Assembly (NCBI RefSeq): GCF_014898815.1
Contig: NW_026515539.1
Coordinates: 3,348,001 to 3,412,000 of the forward strand
Origin: Panonychus citri
Taxonomy: Eukaryota; Arthropoda; Arachnida; Trombidiformes; Tetranychidae
Direction of reading: 5' to 3'
DNA length: 64,000 nucleotides
Shown here in pieces: positions 42,011-55,384 of this stretch. Numbering within the stretch: the first letter of the stretch is position 1; each line of letters opens with the position of its first letter. The notes under the pieces were generated by a model. It was not told where the DNA came from, did not search any database, and saw nothing but the letters and a program-made list of their open reading frames with translations. A program made the position numbers and the translations under genes.

Positions 42011-42097
42011 CGAATTAAAAAATAACATTGATTTAAACAATCAACTTTTACTGTGCGATTTGTGTTTCGGATTTATTTCGACGAGCTCGTGGTTAGA

Positions 42098-43012
42098 TTA
42101 ATTGATCAATAATGACTTGTTTGAACAATTATTGGCAATAATACATGTAAGGAGAATAAACGAAAGTTATACTTGTAAAATTGATTAATTTTCTAATAAA
42201 TAAGTAAATGAGAGAAGGGAATGAATTGTGTCTCTGAAAATGATTACAATCAAATTAAACATGAAGAAGCTAATGTTTTCTTAAGGAAAATGAACAATTA
42301 TTAAACTATTATAGTTTAGAAAGAGAAACTGATTAAAATTTCATCATTATCATCATGATTAGATGTTTATTTTCCTTGAAATAATCAAAGTAAAAAGAAA
42401 CTATTCCAACAATCGCAATTTAGTTAAGCAATTGTATCTAAATTTTAATAGGAAAGGTCAGGCTTGAGGTCTAATTAGCACGTGTTGTTAATCATTACCA
42501 TTCACTCATCATCATCTTAATTACTTTTACTTATTGTTTTATGATTAAATTAATAGTTTTCATTTGACCTCAATCAAAGTTAACAGGAAAAGTTTGTTTC
42601 TAAATTGAGTGTTAAATTGTAAACAAACAATCATCAATTGATGTGATCAAATTTAATTAATCAAAGGATAAACAATAAGACAATTAAATATATCAAAGAC
42701 GATCCAAGTTTTTTTTTCTGCTTTTATCAAATCTTCAAACATTTAATTACTTTTAGTAAACAATAATCAAATCAATTCCAAATTGTCAACGCTTGTTTTT
42801 TTCTTAATCATTGTCTTAACAAAAGTTTTTACTTTGATTGTAATTCTCAGTACAATCGACAATTAACAATCTTTTGTATACTTAGTGACAATTTGTGTGA
42901 TTTACTTGATTATTTATAATCTAATTTCCTGCAACTGTCATGATTTAAACGTATCGATGATAATAGTTAACAAAAAATTAGTTGTCAAGTAAAAGTTGCC
43001 TTAAGATTCATC
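42098..43012. repeat. Inverted copy of hydrolase intron 3 segment
   Basis: Reverse complement of 13083-14006, joined at 43012-43030 to the inverted copy of the MRPS9 flank. The junction reads GATTCATCAGTTAAGTTAGC. No coding sequence. Confidence 0.8.
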
Positions 43013-43029
43013 AGTTAAGTTAGCTAACA

Positions 43030-45392
43030 TAGTTAGATGATTATGTTTCGATAAGATTTGATTCAGATGATTTAGATCAAATCAACAATTTATACGGACT
43101 CTTTTCTTGATTATCTGATTGTTTCTGGTTAAGGACACTGATCACTTGGACACATAGAAGGTGATTAGTTAATCAGAAATTATTATTTTTCACTTGATGA
43201 TAATTAAATTGATGAAAACTTATGAAACAGATGAGTTGATTATAATTATGATGATAAATGTAAATATTACTTTTTAATTGAATTAACTTTTCTTTCTGAT
43301 CGTAACTAATATGGACAAGTGAGTTTACTAACTGTGATTTAAAATCGATTTGTTGATTCAGTTGATTGATTTAAAACATGATGATTGAAACAATTTACAT
43401 TGACTAATGGATAAATTTTCCTTTGCCAATCTGTTGATGATCAAGTTAATCATATTAATTGATTGAGCAACAAAGTAGAATCAAAGTTACACTTAGAAGT
43501 AAACAATTTACATGGAAGAAAAGAAGATGAAAATTCTGATGAGATTCAGAGAAGATAATGTTTTCTTTTGTCTCTCTCAATATCTCTCACTCTCTCTCTC
43601 TTTTCTCACTCTTTGTTTGTCTTCCTCTTACATGAAAAGGATGGTGAAAATTGTGAACATTGTGTTCATTGAATAACAGTAAACATGATGAAGATAAACT
43701 AGAATAGGGATAGAATCAGAGAGCTACTATTTTCTCATGAAAAAAAAGTTCTGATTCAACTCAGCTCATTCATCTTTACTCATCATCATCATCATCATCC
43801 TTCATCTTACTCCATCCCCAGAAGGCTTCAGGTTAACTCCCAGATGAAAATCGTTCATTAGAACTGAAAAACCTTTCAGAATTCACAGGTTACAGGAAGA
43901 GAAGAAAAAAATTCCCTGTTAATTTTTCATATTAATATTTATTCATATTTTGATTCATCTCTGAAGCGAAAGAAATAATTTACTCTCAATTAACTAACGT
44001 AATTATCAAGTTAATTGTTCATTTTTCAAAAGGTTACGAAGTAAATTGTGTCAACATAAGTTAATTTTGTCAGAGAAATTGTATAATTAACTCATGATTA
44101 ATTCGAAATTAAATGTCTGATCTTATATGTAAAAGAATGAAAGAATTACTAAATTATCAATTCACCAATTCCAATCAATTGAGAAAAGGGTTTGTTTGAG
44201 CTGCTGATTAATTTGAAATCCAAGGTAAATTGTTAACTTAATTATCGTTCCCTATGGAGAGATGAAGTTAAATTTATCTCAATTGTAAACATTGTATTGA
44301 TCATGATTACGATCAAAGTTTTGATTCATCTCGATATCAACTAATAATATCTTATTATTTTTACTCTTTTTTTTTCATCATCGACATTTTATTAATTGAG
44401 TTGATATAGTTTTTCAATTACAATTAGATTATCATCAAAGGTTATCATCAATTGATCATCAAAATCATCTTGATTGCTGTTTGATTGTTGTCAAATATTT
44501 GGCCAATATAATTGAGTCGTTTACCTTTTATATTTCCAAGTACAATTTTCAATTTGATTGTTGGGTTGGGTAAATATAATTGTTAGGTTAGAAATTGGAA
44601 AATTCAATTCTCAGGATGATTAAAGTATAACAATCAGATTTAATTCACCTTAACCATCAAATGTTAATCGTTAACAACAATCTATTAGATTTTACCTGAA
44701 CATCTTACAGGAAGCTAATATCAACTTAATCAACTTGAATTACTATTAATAAATTTAGCAAGATATTAATATCATTCGTGATTGAGTTAATCATCGCGTG
44801 ATTGTTAATTGAAACCTTACAGTTAAACTGGATCATTAGGAATCAATTGATGACAATTTATCATTACAATTTTGATAAGGTAAAGGAAAAAAAGTTTACC
44901 AATTACAATTAAAGTTAAAAACTAGAAAATTAATTTAGGATTAGATATGCAATATAATCATAAATGATTTAATCAAAAGGATTTTAAAACACTATTGATT
45001 TCTTAATCAAAATTAGTATCAATCAATTTTCTCTCATTTATTTGAAAATTAGTTTGATCAAAATCAATTTGCATTAATTAAGTTACAATTTAGATGAAAA
45101 ATCACTCGAATCGTTTATTTGCTTTCTGTCTTTAAAATTCACTTGAATGGGCTAATTTTGTCTCGTGCCTCATCATAATTAATTGTTTTTGTATAATGTG
45201 TATGTGATTAATTTGATTAAATTTTGAACAATTAATATTTTCTACTTAATTGTTTAGAATTGAAAAAGTGGTTTCTATCAAGCGAATGGAAACTGTTGCC
45301 ATCTGTTGACTATCGGAACATTTTCTAATGTAAACAATGTGATTGTTTTTTTCTCAATTTTTTAGATTTAATTTAATTGTTCAGGTTTCGAT
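43030..45392. other. Upstream region of intact MRPS9 (arm of the inverted duplication)
   Basis: Non-coding flank matching 20240-17889 in reverse complement. It contains CT and CAT microsatellites (43580-43605, 43780-43800). It probably holds the MRPS9 promoter close to 45300. Confidence 0.6.
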
Positions 45393-46803
45393 ATGTACTC
45401 TAGAAAGAGTCTGCTTTCGTGTATTTCCGTGCATAAACGGATCTTTTCTAGTTCCTCTTCATCTTCTTCTACACCTTCACCTTCATCAGCATCTTCATCA
45501 CAATCTATGAAAATTGAATCTTCTTCAAAAGGAAAACTACCTAAAGATTTACTGAGAAAACCTTCACAGAAATTATCTGATTTGGGTCTTGGAAAATTGG
45601 AAAAAATTAGTTTATCCATGAAACTTTACTTGGAAAAAGCTCGACAAAATGCTGAATTGATTAATAAACAGCGAGATGAATATGAGTTGGGGAAACGACA
45701 TCTTGCCAATTTAATGGGTTTTGATTATCACAACATGACCGAGAAAAACATCAAAGTGAGTAAATTTCATTCATCTAATTGTTTCTTTCTTTGTTTTCTA
45801 TTGTCTCATAATTTTCGTTATTCTTTTTTCTGTTATTAGGAAGCAATTGAATATCTTCTTCCAAGTGGTTTGTTTTCTCTTCCTAATCGTCCTGCTCTTC
45901 TTACACCAGAGGAAATTTATCCAAAAACGGGAAGTGCAGATTTCGACAACACAGGAAGACCTTTTCATTTCTTAGCTTACACCAACAAACCCATTTTCTA
46001 TGAACACATGCACCTTCTTTATGATGAATATCGAAAATGCGATGAATTGAAAGACCAAATGATCCGTAACGGTGTCTTGAATCCTCCACCTTCGGCCAAA
46101 GTAGATCTCACTGGTTCTCGTTGGCTCACCATGAAAGAATATTCTTATAATTATAATGAAAAAGTCACAGCTGATCTTTGGAATATATTAACCTCTGGAT
46201 TAGAACGATTAACAGCTCATCCTTATTCTAAAGATTGCAAAGAATTTTTAATGAAATTTCGTGTCAAATTAGAACAAAAAATGGCCACTTTGAGTGTAGC
46301 TCCAATCACTTTCAATGAAGAAGGTCGACCTTATGTCCAAGCCGAAGGTAAAGAGTCAATGAAATGAAAAGATGAAATTTTGTCCAAAATTTATGATCAA
46401 AATCTAAATCTCTGTTTCTCTCGTTATCTCAACAGGTCTTAGAAAACATTGTAAAGCTCAAGTGACCGTTTGGGGCAATGGAAATGGAACCATCGAGATA
46501 AATGGTTACGATATCCTTTATTTTCCTCAATTCAAAGAGCGACATCAAATTTTATTTCCACTTCTATTCACTGATATGATAAATAAAGTTGATATCGAAG
46601 CAAAAGTGAGTGGAGTGGGTGAAGCATCTCAAGCGGGAGCAATTAGACATGGAATCTCTTTGGCATTGGTCAGTTTCGTTGATGAATCAATGATTGAGAA
46701 AATGAGATTAGCTGGACTGTTAACTAAAGATCGTCGAGTCGCTGAAAGGAAAAAGATTGGGAAAATGGGCGCTAGAGCAGCTTTCAGATTCCGACCTCGT
46801 TAG
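45393..46803 (+). CDS. MRPS9: Mitochondrial ribosomal protein S9 (uS9m), intact copy C
   Basis: Structural protein of the mitochondrial small ribosomal subunit head; its C-terminal tail reaches the P site. Three exons, 45393-45755, 45840-46347 and 46436-46803, with GT-AG borders and matching phases, give 412 residues. The N-terminus is basic and Ser-rich (MYSRKSLLSCISVHKRIFSS), as expected for a mitochondrial targeting peptide. The mitochondria-specific middle includes MGFDYHNMTEKNIKEAIEYL and PFHFLAYTNKPIFYEHMH. The uS9 domain is at the end: VTVWGNGNGTIEINGYDILY, SGVGEASQAGAIRHGISLAL, and the terminal ERKKIGKMGARAAFRFRPR in place of the usual KARRxxQFSKR. This is the only complete copy of three in the window, so probably the functional one. 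Confidence 0.92.
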
Positions 46804-47675
46804 ATGGTGTTTTCGAAATTTAAGTAAATTAAACTTTGTACAGTCGAAATTAGTCATTAAATGAAAAATTGAAATTAAATTTAATCTAAAATTCTTAAAA
46901 ATCTTTTCCCAGTTTAAAGTTTTTCTATTACTTAAACTCCCACGGTATTAATGATTCTTCAGATTTTTCAACCACTTTTCAATTGAACTTAATTGTTTCA
47001 ATCGCTGATCCTAGTTAATTGTTTTCCACTAAAACTATCAACAAGAACTGGAGAAAAATAAAAGTCACCTTGATCTCATCTCAATCACCATTTGGCTACT
47101 CATTTGTTAATTGTAATTAAAATTTAGATGAAATCGCCTTGTTTCACCTCTTTTTTTCAAAATCTCTCAATTGTCATTCATTTTATTAAAATTATGTATC
47201 AACAAATTGTGAACATTGATTTTTCTTTCCCTTGATTAACATCATCAAAGCAAAACAATGAATGTTAACCATTTATAAGAACAAAAAAATCGTATAACCA
47301 ACCGTTTCATGTAGATATAATTAATCAATAAAGTGTTCGAAAACTAATTGCTTCAAAATTTCTAATCATTTATTGATCAATAAAATTAAATTTTCGTCCG
47401 AAACCCGAAAAACAGCGACATCTATTATTCTAATGAGTAACTACATTTGTAGAATTTTTTAATGTTCTATTTAGCTTAATCCGCTTTTCGTTTTCTTTTC
47501 TTATCTTAATTGTATTTATTTGTTAATTGTTTCGATTAAGTTTTTATTCAGATTTTCTTTAATTTGACAAATATTAGAACGGTTAACAATTAATTGTTGG
47601 TGGATTAAACGTTTGATTGTAATCGATTCTTTCTCATATCTCTTGTGGTCAAAGTGTTGGTTCATAGTTTTGATT
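46804..47675. other. MRPS9 3' flank and arrestin-flank copy upstream of MSH4
   Basis: 46804-46895 matches the 3' flank of MRPS9 copy B. 46975-47505 is the second copy of the arrestin 3' flank. No gene seen. The MSH4 promoter must lie within or just after this duplicated stretch. Confidence 0.6.
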
Positions 47676-50341
47676 ATGGGTTCAAAGTATGGTGAGTGTT
47701 TGTTTTAATTGTTTTCTTTTCCATCTTTTTTATTTGTTTATTAATTAAGATTTTATTGTTTGTTTTTTCTTTAATAATTAAAGACCTTCCAATCTTTGGT
47801 GTGGACAGTTTTGAAACTGAATCTATTAGAAATAGAGATTGGAATTCGCTGGTTTCTATTAGTGACTTTCGTGCCAACTCAACCACCGGCTCAATTAGTG
47901 GACCTTCAAGTATATCTGGTAACAGAACTAAATCAACAATAATTGCAATTGCTGAGGGTCGTGGTAATGCTAAAGGTGAAATAGGTTTGGCTTCCATGGA
48001 TGCTGTTGGTTCAACTTTGAAACTTTTTCAATTTCCTGATGGCTGTACTTATTCAAGACTGTTTACCAAGCTTGAAATTCTGGACCCAGCTGAGATCATA
48101 GTGTCATCAACCTGTGGTGAAGGAGCTAACAAAAATTTACTCGAACTTCTCCTGAATTTTAATAACACCATCACCGTCACCAAAGTAGATAGAAAATGTT
48201 TCAATGATATGGTTGGTTTTAAAGCGATTACACAGCTTTGTGCCCACGACTTCAAGAACGCAGTCGAAATTGAAGCTAAGGAAAAGTACTATTGTCTCGC
48301 GGCTGCTGCAGCTTTGATAAAATACCTGGAATTTGTTCAAAATGTTACTCTTGCACCGAACTCTATCAAAATTGTTTACGCTGGATCTGAGCAGACAATC
48401 TCTATTGATCCAACAACTGCTAAATCATTAGAAATCATTGTGAATCAAGCAACAGGTAAAACGGAGGGAACTTTATTACAATTTCTCAATTACACCAAGA
48501 CCAAGGTCGGTTACCGACTTTTAAGAGCTACGATCCGTGAACCATCGAGTGATGTTAAAACTATTGAGCCAAGATATGATCTAATTAGTGAAATACTTAC
48601 CAATCCACAGTTTCATTTCAATACATCGGAAATTATATCTAAATTTCTTGACCTTGAATCGATTATATCAGCATTAATTTGTGAACCGAAAACAAAAAGC
48701 TGGAAAGCTGGAGAAAAAAGAGTGGAAGCATTAATATACCTTCGGCATACATTGGATCTTATCAAGCCACTTCGAGAGCAATTAAATTCGGCTCAACATT
48801 CAATCTTTCAACATTATCATTACTTATTAGATGATCCAAATTTCGATGCAATTGCTACAATTATCAACACTGCAATCAGTAAGGATTGTAAACTAGTGAA
48901 AGGTGCATTAAACATTAAACATCAAAAAGTGTTTGCCATCAAGCAGGAAATTAATGGATTTTTGGATAAAAAGAGACAAATTTACAATCGAGCGATCGAG
49001 GATATGAGCCGTTATGTTGATTCACTCAAATTAAAATACAATCTTCCCATCAAAATTAATGTCAACGCTACTAGAGGTTATCATATGACCATGAACCTTG
49101 CTGATCGACCTGATATGGATAACCATGTACCGGTTGAATTTGTTCGTGTTCAAAAAAGAGGTAAAACTATGTATTTTACCACAGTCGAGATGATGCAAAA
49201 CAATTCACACATCTCATTGGCATTGGAAGATATTTTCAACACTAGTTATGAGATACTCGCGGAGATTTTTTCTGCGATTCGTGAAAAAATTGGCTGCCTC
49301 CATAAACTGACCGAAATCGTCGCTTTCATAGACTTGCTCTTATCGTTCAGTATGGCAAGCTCCAAACACAATATGGTTCGACCTGATTTTAAGACGACAA
49401 TGGTAATAAAAGGAGGATGTCATCCATTTTTATTGGGTGGCAATAAAGTTACTGCGATAAGCAATGACGCTTTTTTATCTAATGATAATAATATTTGGAT
49501 TTTACGTGGTCCCAATATGAGTGGAAAATCAACATTCCTCAAGCAGATCTGCATTCTTCAAATTATGGCGCAATGTGGTTGCTTTATACCTGCTGAGAGA
49601 GCATCATTTAGATTAACGGATCAAATTTTCACTCGTGTTGGAAATGATGATGAAATTGAAAGTAATTGTTCAACATTCACAAATGAAATGAAGGAGATTA
49701 AATATATACTCGACAACTATACTGATAACAGCCTAATTATCATTGATGAACTTGGAAAAGGTACTTCCTATGAAGAGGGATTAGCTGTCAGTTGGTCTGT
49801 CATTGAAACATTTCTCCCTTCAAAATCTTTCGTTCTTTTTGCAACACACTATTCCTCGTTGGATCAAATGGACTCAATGTACCCAAATGTCACAACTCAT
49901 TATTTTTCTGATGATCATCGTTTGAGTGACAGTGACAATTTGGATCCTTTATATGGATTGAAAATAGCTGAAAGTGCCGGTATCAAGAAATCAATCTTGA
50001 AAGAGGCAAGAATGATAGCAGAACGGATGATGGAAAAGGCCAAAAACTATGTAAGTTTCTATTTAATGTTCTTGTGAAAATTGATAATCAATCCATTTTT
50101 TTTTTTTACTTAGACCCCCAGTCCGACTGCGTTAGAACTTAAACGTAAATTTCACCTCGGACGACATTTAATTACCCTCGCTGAAAAACCAAATGTGCGC
50201 AGCGACGTTTTAGTAAAGTACCTTCGAGATCTCAAGGAAGAGCAACAAAAGAACAAAGAGAAAAATACCCAAAATCGTAATAATGTCAACCTAGGAGGGC
50301 ACATGCACCAAGCACCATCACCAGTTAATACTGAAGAATAA
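47676..50341 (+). CDS. MSH4: MutS homologue MSH4 (meiotic crossover factor)
   Basis: MSH4 with MSH5 stabilises recombination intermediates and promotes crossovers in meiosis; it does not repair mismatches. Exons 47676-47691, 47784-50050 and 50114-50341 give 836 residues. A tiny first exon (MGSKY) joins DLPIFGVDSFETES. As in MSH4, there is no mismatch-binding domain I with its Phe-x-Glu; the protein starts at the connector (STIIAIAEGRGNAKGEIGLA). The MutS lever and clamp follow. The ATPase is complete: Walker A GPNMSGKSTFLKQI, FTRVGNDDEIESNCSTFTNE, Walker B LIIIDELGKGTSYEEGL, and LFATHYSSLDQMDSMYPNV. KQIC.LQIMAQCGCFIPAE and the DDEIE wording favour MSH4 over MSH5. The last exon is a helix-rich, basic then polar tail. 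No frame break in 2.5 kb. Confidence 0.92.
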
Positions 50342-51384
50342 CAAGATCGAGGAAATTCTTATGAGAGACAATTAAATACTTTAAATTTGTCTTTTATCAT
50401 AATTTCCCTTTCTAATTATTCTAAATGATCCAACAAGGATTAAGATACACAATTAACCAAGAATAAACCGAGAATACTCTGGATAAGTTTATCTTCATTA
50501 TCATCCAGCAAAAGTCCGCCTCTAACAATTTGTAACTATGAAAATGAACAACGCGTGATCATGTAAGAGTTAATCATTTACTAATCTTTTTTACATTTAA
50601 CGCTGCCAATCAAAAATCCTCAAGTACTTACTGTTGTAATCAAATTGATTTTACAAGGTCAACATTTTTTTCTTCACTGATTATCGTCTAAGCCCAATTT
50701 TCTCCCCTTTTTTCAGAATATTATTATCACATTATTATCTTCACAATTACCATCATCATTTATTATTATCTTCAACTTGTTAAAAGAAGAAATTAAACAG
50801 ATAAAGTTTAGATTATATAATAATCAAAAGTTGCACGAAATTAATTCAGTGACAAGAAAAGTAACAATTTGATCTAGAAGGGTCGAGGTCAATTATTGTG
50901 ACGATTTATGGATGATTAACTCAGTTAACCTAAAAAAGAAACAAAATGAATTAAATTGTTAATGGATAATAATGAAAATATAATTAGAACAATTTAAACT
51001 AAATTGATAAATCACCAGGAGAAAGAGAAGCAAACAAAAAACAAACGAAACACTAACTGACTTTAACCTTCAACTCACAACCCATTGAAAAGAGAGAGAG
51101 AGAGAGAGAGAGACAAAAGATCGAAAATTATTCTAAATAGTTAATTAATTCAGTTGATCAACAATTGATTTCTTTTGTTAATCAAGAAATGTCTCCAACA
51201 CGTTGAATGTTTATTTTAAACGGTGAGAGTTTAGCCGATAAGGAGGAGCCTGAACACTGAGGTAAACTGAATACGTTAATTGTGTTTACTCTGTGAATCG
51301 AGGAGGTGCTAATGTAATGTGAATATAAAGTGTGAGGTGAGATGAGGAGGCGGAGAGGGTTTCAAAGTTTCAGGTAGAATCATA

Positions 51385-51427
<43 letters not shown>

Positions 51428-51866
51428 CAGAAAGAGACAGAAAAAAAGAAAGGAAAACAAATTAAAGAAGAAGAGGAAAAACAAGAGAAGAGACAAAAAG
51501 GTTTACATTTGTTGCTTTCAGTTGATTCCATTTACTTGTGATGGTGAATTGTTTTCAACTTTAATTCTTTTAAATATCAACAATTAACATCATTCATCTA
51601 ATTAAACGAATTATTTTCTCCTTAATTCTTTTTCAATTTAACCTCGCTTTCATTTCTTTCATTTTCCCTCTTCTCTCTCTCTCATCATCTCTTCTTCTCT
51701 TCTGGTGATTCTCTTCACTTTTCCTCTGCTTCTCCTTATTGATTATTGTTGATCTTTGTTTATCTTTTTGTTTTGTTTTGTTTATTTTTGTTTAAATTTA
51801 TCTTCTTATTTTAATTACAATTTGATTGTAAATCATATTTTATTTTACTTCAATTAAACGATCAAA
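50342..51866. other. Intergenic stretch between MSH4 and G6PD
   Basis: AT-rich spacer with two GA microsatellites (51090-51112 and 51391-51421) and a pyrimidine-rich stretch (51600-51730) that probably belongs to the G6PD promoter or 5' untranslated region. No coding exon seen. Confidence 0.5.
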
Positions 51867-53972
51867 ATGGTTGACACAACTGTAATCATATTTGGAGCTT
51901 CGGTGAGTAGAAAATGACAATTACTTTAAACCGGAGAGATGAGAACATGTTCAGACTCAACACCACGTCAATAATACTCATCTTCTGGTTTAATTTTCTA
52001 ATTATCTCTCAATTAACCGGCTTAATTTTCCATGGATTAATCAAGTTAATTCACCTTTCCTTTCATTCCCTTTCAATGTCAATTGCACACTTTGTGTTAT
52101 AATCCTCTTTTCCTTATCTAATCTTATCATTACCCTGTCATGTATCCATGTCTTTACATTGGATATGTGAAAATAACATGTTCCTGTTAACTAATAACTT
52201 TGCTACCATTAACTTTAATTATCTTGAATGAGTAGAGATTAACAAAGTACAGTTGGAATGTGTGTACCCTTTACCCTCTAACTTGACTTGAAGGTGATTT
52301 CGCTGATTTAATCCATTAACCTCGATCTTTATTCAGCCCTGTGTTTTTAATGGTATTTTTCACTCTCTTCTATCTCTTTCCAGGGTGATCTGGCCAAGAA
52401 AAAGATCTACCCCACTTTATGGTTAGTAAGTCTGTTCTAAAGTGGGATTGTAGTTAATTTTTTCTCATGACTGGTTACACGTTTTACTAATTGTTTTTCT
52501 TTCTTTTTCTCTTCTTCTTCTTCTTTACCTTTACCTCCATTTTGTTTGTTGATCTTATAACCATTTCCAGGAACTTATTCAAAAGGAATAACATCAATTC
52601 CAGTGTTCGTGTTATTGGTTATGCTCGTTCATCTATTCAAGTTGAACAAATTAAGGAACAAGTTGCCAAACATGTAAAAATTGATTCGGGAGAAACATCA
52701 CTTTGGGACGCATTTTGGAGCCTCAATAGTTACCTGAGTGGTACTTATGATAAAGAAAGCGATTTTCAAAGATTACACTTATTTTCCAATGAAATTGAAA
52801 CTTGTCGTGGAAATGCTGCCAATAGATTGTTTTATCTTGCTTTACCCCAAAGTGTTTTCATGCCGGTAGCCCAGAATATCCGTCATCATGTTATGACTCA
52901 AACTGGTTGGAATAGAGTTGTCATCGAGAAACCATTTGGTCATGATTATGATTCATCGGAAGAACTATCCAAACATTTAGCTTCACTATTCGATGAATCT
53001 CAAATTTATCGAATCGATCATTACCTTGGTAAAGAGATGGTTCAAAATGTGATTACCCTTAGGTTTGCGAATAAAATTTTCGCCTCCACATGGGACAGAG
53101 ATAATATTTCCTCCGTTACGATTACATTTAAAGAACCTTTCGGTACCTATGGTCGTGGAGGTTATTTCGATCAAAGTGGTATTATTCGTGATATCATGCA
53201 AAACCATCTTCTCCAAGTTCTCTGTCTGGTTGCCATGGAGAGACCAGTTTCAAATGACCCTGAAGATATAAGGAACGAGAAAGTCAAAGTGCTACGAAGT
53301 ATGCAACCAATTAAATTGGAAGACGTTGTTCTGGGTCAATACATCGGAGATGAATGTGCCGAAGAGGGTTCAGAGGCAAGGCAGGGTTATCGAGATGATC
53401 CAACCGTCGCAAAAGATTCAATAACACCAACCTTTGCAATGGCAGCGGCTTTCATTCAAAATGAACGTTGGGATGGTGTTCCCTTCTTCCTGCGAAGTGG
53501 TAAAGCTTTAAATGAAAGAAAAGCGGAAATCCGTATTCAGTATAAGGATATTTCCGGTGACATTTTCCAAGGACAGTGTAAACGTAATGAACTTGTCATC
53601 CGAGTGCAACCCGGTGAAGCTGTTTATCTTAAATTAATGACCAAAACACCAGGATTATCAATGGATAATATGGAAGAGACTGAACTGGATTTAAGTTATA
53701 GACATCGTTATAAAGATGCATTAGTACCCGATGCATATGAAAGATTATTATTGGACGTTTTCGTCGGATCTCAGATGCACTTTGTTCGTAGTGATGAACT
53801 TTCAGAAGCATGGAGAATCTTCACCCCCCTGTTACACCAAATCGAGGGACAAAGAGTAGTACCACTGCCTTACACTTACGGCTCACGAGGACCAAAACAA
53901 GCCGATATCTTGCAATCTTCTTATGGATTCAAATTTTATGGGACATACAAATGGGTTAGCCCAATGGGTTAA
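51867..53972 (+). CDS. G6PD: Glucose-6-phosphate 1-dehydrogenase
   Basis: Oxidises glucose-6-phosphate to 6-phosphogluconolactone with NADP+, the entry step of the pentose phosphate pathway, in the cytosol. Exons 51867-51902, 52384-52421 and 52571-53972 join in phase to give 491 residues. The dinucleotide fold is split by introns: VIIFGAS/GDLAKKKIYPTLW (GASGDLA). The active-site signature RIDHYLGKEMVQN is intact, with the catalytic His and substrate-binding Lys. VVIEKPFGHDYDS and IRDIMQNHLLQVLCLVAMERP are typical. The structural-NADP region FFLRSGKALNERKAEIRIQY and the C-terminal YGSRGPKQADIL are present. Length is close to insect and human enzymes (about 515), slightly short at the N-terminus. 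Single copy and unbroken. Confidence 0.95.
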
Positions 53973-55384
53973 TTTCATCCTAATCCACTAACATGGTTGA
54001 TCCTGTTTTCTTTCATTCATTTGTCTTCAATTCTCTTTCTATTATTTTCTCTCTCTCTTTCTTTCTGTAACTTTTCCTGAGTTCTGTCACTCTCTATCTC
54101 TATCTCTCTCTCTCATCTTCCCCCTGTAATCTCATGGTGCCCATTAAATCAAAGGAAACAAAGGAGCAGCAAGTTGAAAAAAGGAAATCATCATAATCAA
54201 AATCATATTGATAATTTTGCTTTTTTATATTATAAATATTGAAAGACTTTACTAGAAACACAATCAAAAGGTTTACAATTAACTATTTTTGTACAAAAAC
54301 AATCACCTTTTTTTGTTAAATTAGTGGCATCATCATAATTAGATTGTTGGTTATTTGAAACAATTTATCAAAGCATCAAAGTGATAAACGTTAAATGCTC
54401 CTCTATATCTGTTTAATTATCAACAATTAATTACCTCGGTTTAATTTACTATATTTAAATTTAAAACTTCTCGGTCAGTAATTATATCATTTAACTATTT
54501 TTCTTGGCAAGAAAAAAATCCCAATCAAATCAGTGTAAGTATACCTTGATTGCTCAACTGATCGTAATCAACAACTAATCATAATTTAGAATCACAATTA
54601 AACTAATTCAACTTTTTCCTTCTTTTTTTTCCAAATTTTATAGTTTCCATCATCATTGACGTGCAAGTTGATTAATCTGAGGCCATTAACGTCCAATCAT
54701 CGTAATGAGTAAAATGAAACGTCAATTGAATTACAATCATCGTGTCGGTAAAGGAGGATCAAAGTGTTACAATCAAGGAAATTATTTGAAATTTAATAGT
54801 AACAATCAGTTTTATCCCTTATGATTGTTATCCGACCATTTTTTACCTTGTATTCAAAGGCTTCATTTTAAATTTACATAGGAAATGGCTAACAGTCAAT
54901 TAACCGGACACTATTAATGTTATCTCGCTGATTGTTGTTAATTTAAGCATAAAATTTCCTGAATTGCAATTTATTTATTTCTTGCTGTTTTCCTGTTAAT
55001 CATTGATTCCAGGAAAAGTGTTTAAGTAATTTTTTACTCATTACAATCACCATAGGAGAAGACATTTGATTACGTAAATTGCTGTTAACGTTTCCATTGA
55101 CAATTAAGATAAAAAATTATATTATTAATAAGATAATTAGTCATTACTATCAAATATCACCAATAAGAATTAATTAAAGTTGATAGTCAAACAATCAGGA
55201 TGAAATTTTCACCAAGTAAAATCAATTTTTTAATTGTAAGAAAAATTTTGATCAAAATGCAATTTAATTGTATCACCAATAAGGTGATTAGGGTTTGCAA
55301 GACAAGAAATTAAAATCCTAATTGATTAGATTTAAAATCCAAAGCTCACTTGCAATTAGAATGGTTTAATTTTCAACTGTCAAC
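53973..55384. other. Intergenic stretch after G6PD
   Basis: The G6PD 3' flank is pyrimidine-rich (54040-54115). The remainder is AT-rich and no gene or clear element is seen. Confidence 0.5.
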
